Below, one piece after another: positions 60,601 to 64,000 of a DNA stretch of 64,000 nucleotides (within the stretch, counting starts at the first letter, position 1; each line of letters starts with the position of its first letter). The stretch lies in NCBI GenBank assembly GCA_009869945.1, contig WIXG01000168.1, forward strand, positions 1 to 64,000, written 5' to 3'. Source of the stretch: Mesaphorura yosii (Eukaryota > Arthropoda > Collembola > Poduromorpha > Tullbergiidae). The position numbers and the translations under genes were made by a program. The notes below the pieces were generated by a model. It was not told where the DNA came from, searched no databases, and saw only the letters and a list, made by a program, of their open reading frames with translations.

Positions 60601-63600
60601 GATTCTGAGGCCAAAGCGGCAACGTGCGCCAGACTTGTAACTCCGGACTTGACCCAGGAGTCCAAACTTTGGCCCATCTTTCCCCAAAATTTTGAAGTAC
60701 TGCTGGGTTGGCGAGAATTCTCATTGGCCTGCTTATCTTGCTCGTGCATCGACCCGTATCCAACATCGGAAGATGAACTGTCTCTTGCGGATGTGGCGAC
60801 TTCCTGGGTATTTCCATTGGCTGTGGCTTGTGGAAACAATAACCCGGCTGTCGTTGTATTTGTAGTTTCAGCCTCTTTTGTTTGCGCCTGGTCAAGGGAT
60901 CCTCCGCTGCCAGTCGAGATGTGGTCAACCTCGTCAGTAGTAGAGAGCGAAAGACGACGGTTTCTCTTTACAGCAGTACGAAACTGAGCCACGCCGTGAA
61001 TTACATTTCTGAAGTAATACAAAAGGACAAGTTTGATGGACTTAGATGATGATTGTAGAGCATTGTAATAAATTGTGCTGCTCAAACTTGATAGTTTACC
61101 TTAATTTGTGCCACATAAGTTGACTAGAATTTGAAACATTTGAAGGCCACTGGGCTTCCAGAACTGCTTTGTTGTAGAATCCGTACGTAATAGCGTTTGG
61201 AGTCATACCGCAGCGTTTCATTTCAAACAGCACCTATAAAGCAGCAAAGATATAAAATCATCAATTTCTAGCAAGGAATTCACTCATTGATAAATTGACC
61301 CATACCTTCACAGCTATCACAGGTTGACTATACAGGCCACATAATTGCATCACCACGCGGTAGCACACTTCGTCGGCCGGCAACAATCTATTCTTTGCCA
61401 TTCTCACCAGCATGTCATAGGCTAGGCATAAGGCCATGTGTTTGGAATTAGCAACGCTCACATAACTCGGCAAATGGATGAACCACAGACTGTAATATCA
61501 AAGAAAACGAAAGAGAAGAAATTAATTAGTTGGTGAAGCAATTTAGGCAATGGAATGCTGAGGAATCTAAAATAGCTAACCTGTAGCATGTTGACAGTAA
61601 GCATTTCGCCCATTGCATTGGCTTCTCAGAATAAATTCTGGCGTTCTTCTTGGCAGATTTGATCTCCTGCTTCGTTCTCTTCGCCACAGGACTCCCAGGA
61701 GTGGCGTACTCAACGTTTTGCAAGAATTTATTCAGAGGAGTTTTGTACGGAGTCCTTCCACTACCAAATAGTGACTGATCCAATTTGAAGACTGCGTTGT
61801 ACTCGTACTGGACATTCGTTTGGAGACCGGTGGCCTCCGGTGGCATAACGAACACAGTTCTTTCACTTTGTCCTCCTTCATTGGTATCCATTAATTTCAC
61901 TCCATCAGTCTCATCTTGTTCAACCTGACAAAGGAAACCCATTAAATTACATTGACGTAAGGCACACGTGACTCCCTTGGTTCTTACCTTGTCAACACAT
62001 TCGTCGAAAAATGCAAGACCGGTGTCCATGTCAGACACGAAAGATCGCTCCTCAATAAATCTGATGAACATCTGCGTGCGTAGCACCATTTGATAGAATT
62101 TGTGATTCGTCTTCTCACGCGACTTGAGGAACCCCTATATGCACATGAATGAATTTAGAAATATAAGATTCTAACAAGTAGTCGCGCAATTCAACTTACA
62201 TCAAAATCAAACAACGACGATGCATCAGTTGCTCCGACTGTTGGCGCCTTTGTGATTGGCAAGAGGAAAGAACGGTAGCCTTTGAGTATTCCGGTCATGA
62301 ATCGTAGAAATGCTTCCTGAATTTCCAGGTCGAGCATTCGCTAAAATAAACAGGACACGATGAGTCCAGGTTTGCCGAGTTTGCCCTCAATGTCTTTTCG
62401 CCATTCAAACTAACCTCTCGCTTCTTCAACTGAAAATCTAGTTCTATCGGGTCGAGTGAATCTCCTGCTCGCCTGTTTTGTCTTAGAGTACCCAACCTGC
62501 TCTGCAGGACTTCCAAAGAATGCTTCAGCAACCGGGCAGGTTTCTTCGGAAGCAGTTTTGCATTTAGAAACTGTCGTTTATCTTCGCTTCTGTAATCATA
62601 ATTTTAAATGTCTGAAGAATACAGTCGCTGAAAGCATTATCCTCAAAATGCTTACATAGTAATTGCACTTGTGTCCAGATCAATGCAGGTAATATCCGTT
62701 GGTGGCTCATACAGGTCAAAGAATCGAGAATCTACTCCAATCAGAAACGGAACAGGGGCCTGAATGACTGCACAGAGTCCCAGAGGACAGAGTGGAATAT
62801 ACGGGCATTGCCAGTGGAAGGGGAAAATCAGCTAAAACAAAAGTGTAAATTAATGGCGTCGTAAAAGCATTAAGCTTACGCTTGTAAAATCTTACCACTG
62901 AGACTGCTTCTGCTACAGCCGTCAATACATCAGGTCTCAACGAATGAATGAGAAGCTTCTGCTCCGTAAGGACAAGAAGTAAAACCAAAAGTGAATTTTC
63001 AGGTCCCAGATTTGCTAGTAATTGGCGAAATGAAGCACCACTGAAAAAGACAATAAAATGTCAACGAAAGGGCCTCCAAACGAACCATTTCAATTTTGAG
63101 TACCTTTTGGGGCGCGGAGAGTCATGAGGATGAGATAAGAGAAGATTTTGAGAAGCTGACAGTTGCATTAAGATATGCGGTCGTTGTGCGGATGGAAAAG
63201 GAACTTCTTCCAGCAAGTGAGATATGTACCTGCAGATTCGGTCGGAAAATGTTAGAAACTATTCGTCAACTCCAGTTCAAGTCAGGCTTCGGCTCACCTT
63301 TCGATTGGAACTTCATGTGGACCCGTCATGCACATTTTTACCAGGTGATAAAGAAAGGTTCGAAATGAGTCGAAGAAGGGGTAGTGAGAAAGCAGGGAAA
63401 TACTTTTGTTAACGTGAATACTCTTATCATTTCGTTCACCGGGAAGAGAGATTCCAAGTACAGCCTTTTGCTCTTCAGATAATTTATCTTCTGGGTAATC
63501 TTCATAAATTGTGACTGCGGAGCCATAGATTTTCTCCGCACCATCAGCGACTGTGAGAACAAATGTCGAGAAGACGGGGCGAGGTTGCGAGGCTTTTGTG

Positions 63601-64000
63601 GGCCAACATTCGACTGTAGCGCACATCGGTAGACAAAACATGGCGACAGAATCTGGGAACGGAAACCCTCGACGGTCAATCGACGGATATCTGGAAAGTG
63701 ATATAAGTCCATAAATGAATGCTTAAAGTGCTGATAAGTTATCGGCTTAGAGCATTTAGCATTCTTAGAAATCATACCGTAAAAGTACTTCTGCTTTATA
63801 GGAAAGTAATGGCGGACGATACATTGACTTCTTGTAGCAAAGAAAGACATCACAGCCCATCTAAATATGAGAGAACATTAAAGTTTGCAAGCTGAACCGA
63901 GGATTAAAGTTAAGTGAAATCAGGCCGACCACCTACAATTGTGCCTTTGTTGAGATTTTTCGGTATCAGGCAAAATGCGTGCGGAGGCCGTTCGCCTTTA
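57623..64000 (-). CDS. DENND4: DENN domain-containing protein 4 (Crag orthologue), 5' end truncated by window
   Basis: Eighteen exons visible (5' to 3'): 64000-63937 (partial), 63860-63778, 63690-63298, 63229-63104, 63040-62896, 62831-62656, 62589-62415, 62340-62200, 62134-61988, 61924-61581, 61489-61306, 61233-61100, 61008-59629, 59565-59353, 59282-59113, 59028-58815, 58735-58054, 57982-57623; about 1,710 residues. The tripartite DENN module comes first ([61 protein letters not shown]). PPR-like helices follow ([36 protein letters not shown]), then a long Ser-rich region, a CSLC/CPHC zinc motif ([15 protein letters not shown]) and [16 protein letters not shown]. The N-terminal MABP domain lies beyond the window. 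Orthologues are GEFs for Rab10/Rab11. Intron 61925-61987 (63 nt) is in-frame and stop-free. Confidence 0.93.

Overview
The window is a gene-dense stretch of an animal nuclear genome. Nineteen protein-coding genes are visible. Eighteen are multi-exon genes modelled here from GT..AG junctions that keep a conserved reading frame, and the nineteenth is the small orphan at 31 kb. Introns are mostly 57-110 nt. I infer an arthropod, probably a hexapod or collembolan-like lineage: there is a SmydA-type MYND/SET gene (an arthropod family), a peripherin-like tetraspanin and a compact intron style. The species cannot be fixed from this sequence. No rRNA, tRNA or CRISPR array was found.

Layout. 0-2.5 kb: probable Helitron 3' end, then non-coding DNA. 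2.5-4.4 kb: NAD-dependent epimerase/dehydratase (+). 4.7-10.0 kb: TOPBP1 (-), divergent from SIRT2 (+, 10.4-11.9 kb). 12.2-12.9 kb: MRPL14 (-). 13.3-14.7 kb: peripherin-like tetraspanin (+). 14.8-18.0 kb: CPSF2 (-). 18.9-21.7 kb: ecdysoneless/ECD (-). 22.6-24.2 kb: COP9 signalosome subunit 4 (-), divergent from POLDIP2 (+, 24.7-26.3 kb). 27.4-30.2 kb: TMEM62-type phosphoesterase (+). 31.0-31.5 kb: unrecognised small membrane protein (+). 31.7-32.8 kb: ETHE1 (-). 32.8-37.2 kb: long non-coding block. 37.2-43.0 and 44.3-46.1 kb: tandem TBCEL paralogues (+). 46.3-51.3 kb: NEURL4 (-). 52.4-52.8 kb: HIGD1A (+). 52.8-55.4 kb: gene-poor island. 55.4-57.3 kb: SmydA-like gene (+). 57.6 kb to the end: DENND4/Crag (-), its 5' end cut by the window edge.

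The genes are mostly unrelated housekeeping functions (genome maintenance, mRNA 3' processing and splicing support, proteostasis, mitochondria, trafficking), so this is ordinary eukaryotic gene packing and not an operon. Recurrent architecture: convergent neighbours with poly(A) signals within tens of bases of each other, and divergent pairs sharing a few hundred bases of upstream DNA.

Points most worth a second look: the TBCEL duplication, in which only copy 1 carries an acidic insert with two adjacent DSGxxS motifs like beta-TrCP phosphodegrons and has two introns about twenty times longer than in copy 2; a 90-nt in-frame candidate cassette exon inside the ApaG domain of POLDIP2; about fifteen short introns that are multiples of three and free of stops, so retention would be frame-neutral (one splits the GNHD metal site of TMEM62); the orphan secreted/membrane gene at 31 kb; and the Helitron terminus at position 177. 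I did not find a convincing new multi-gene system. Exon boundaries are my own readings, checked by phase arithmetic but not by transcripts.
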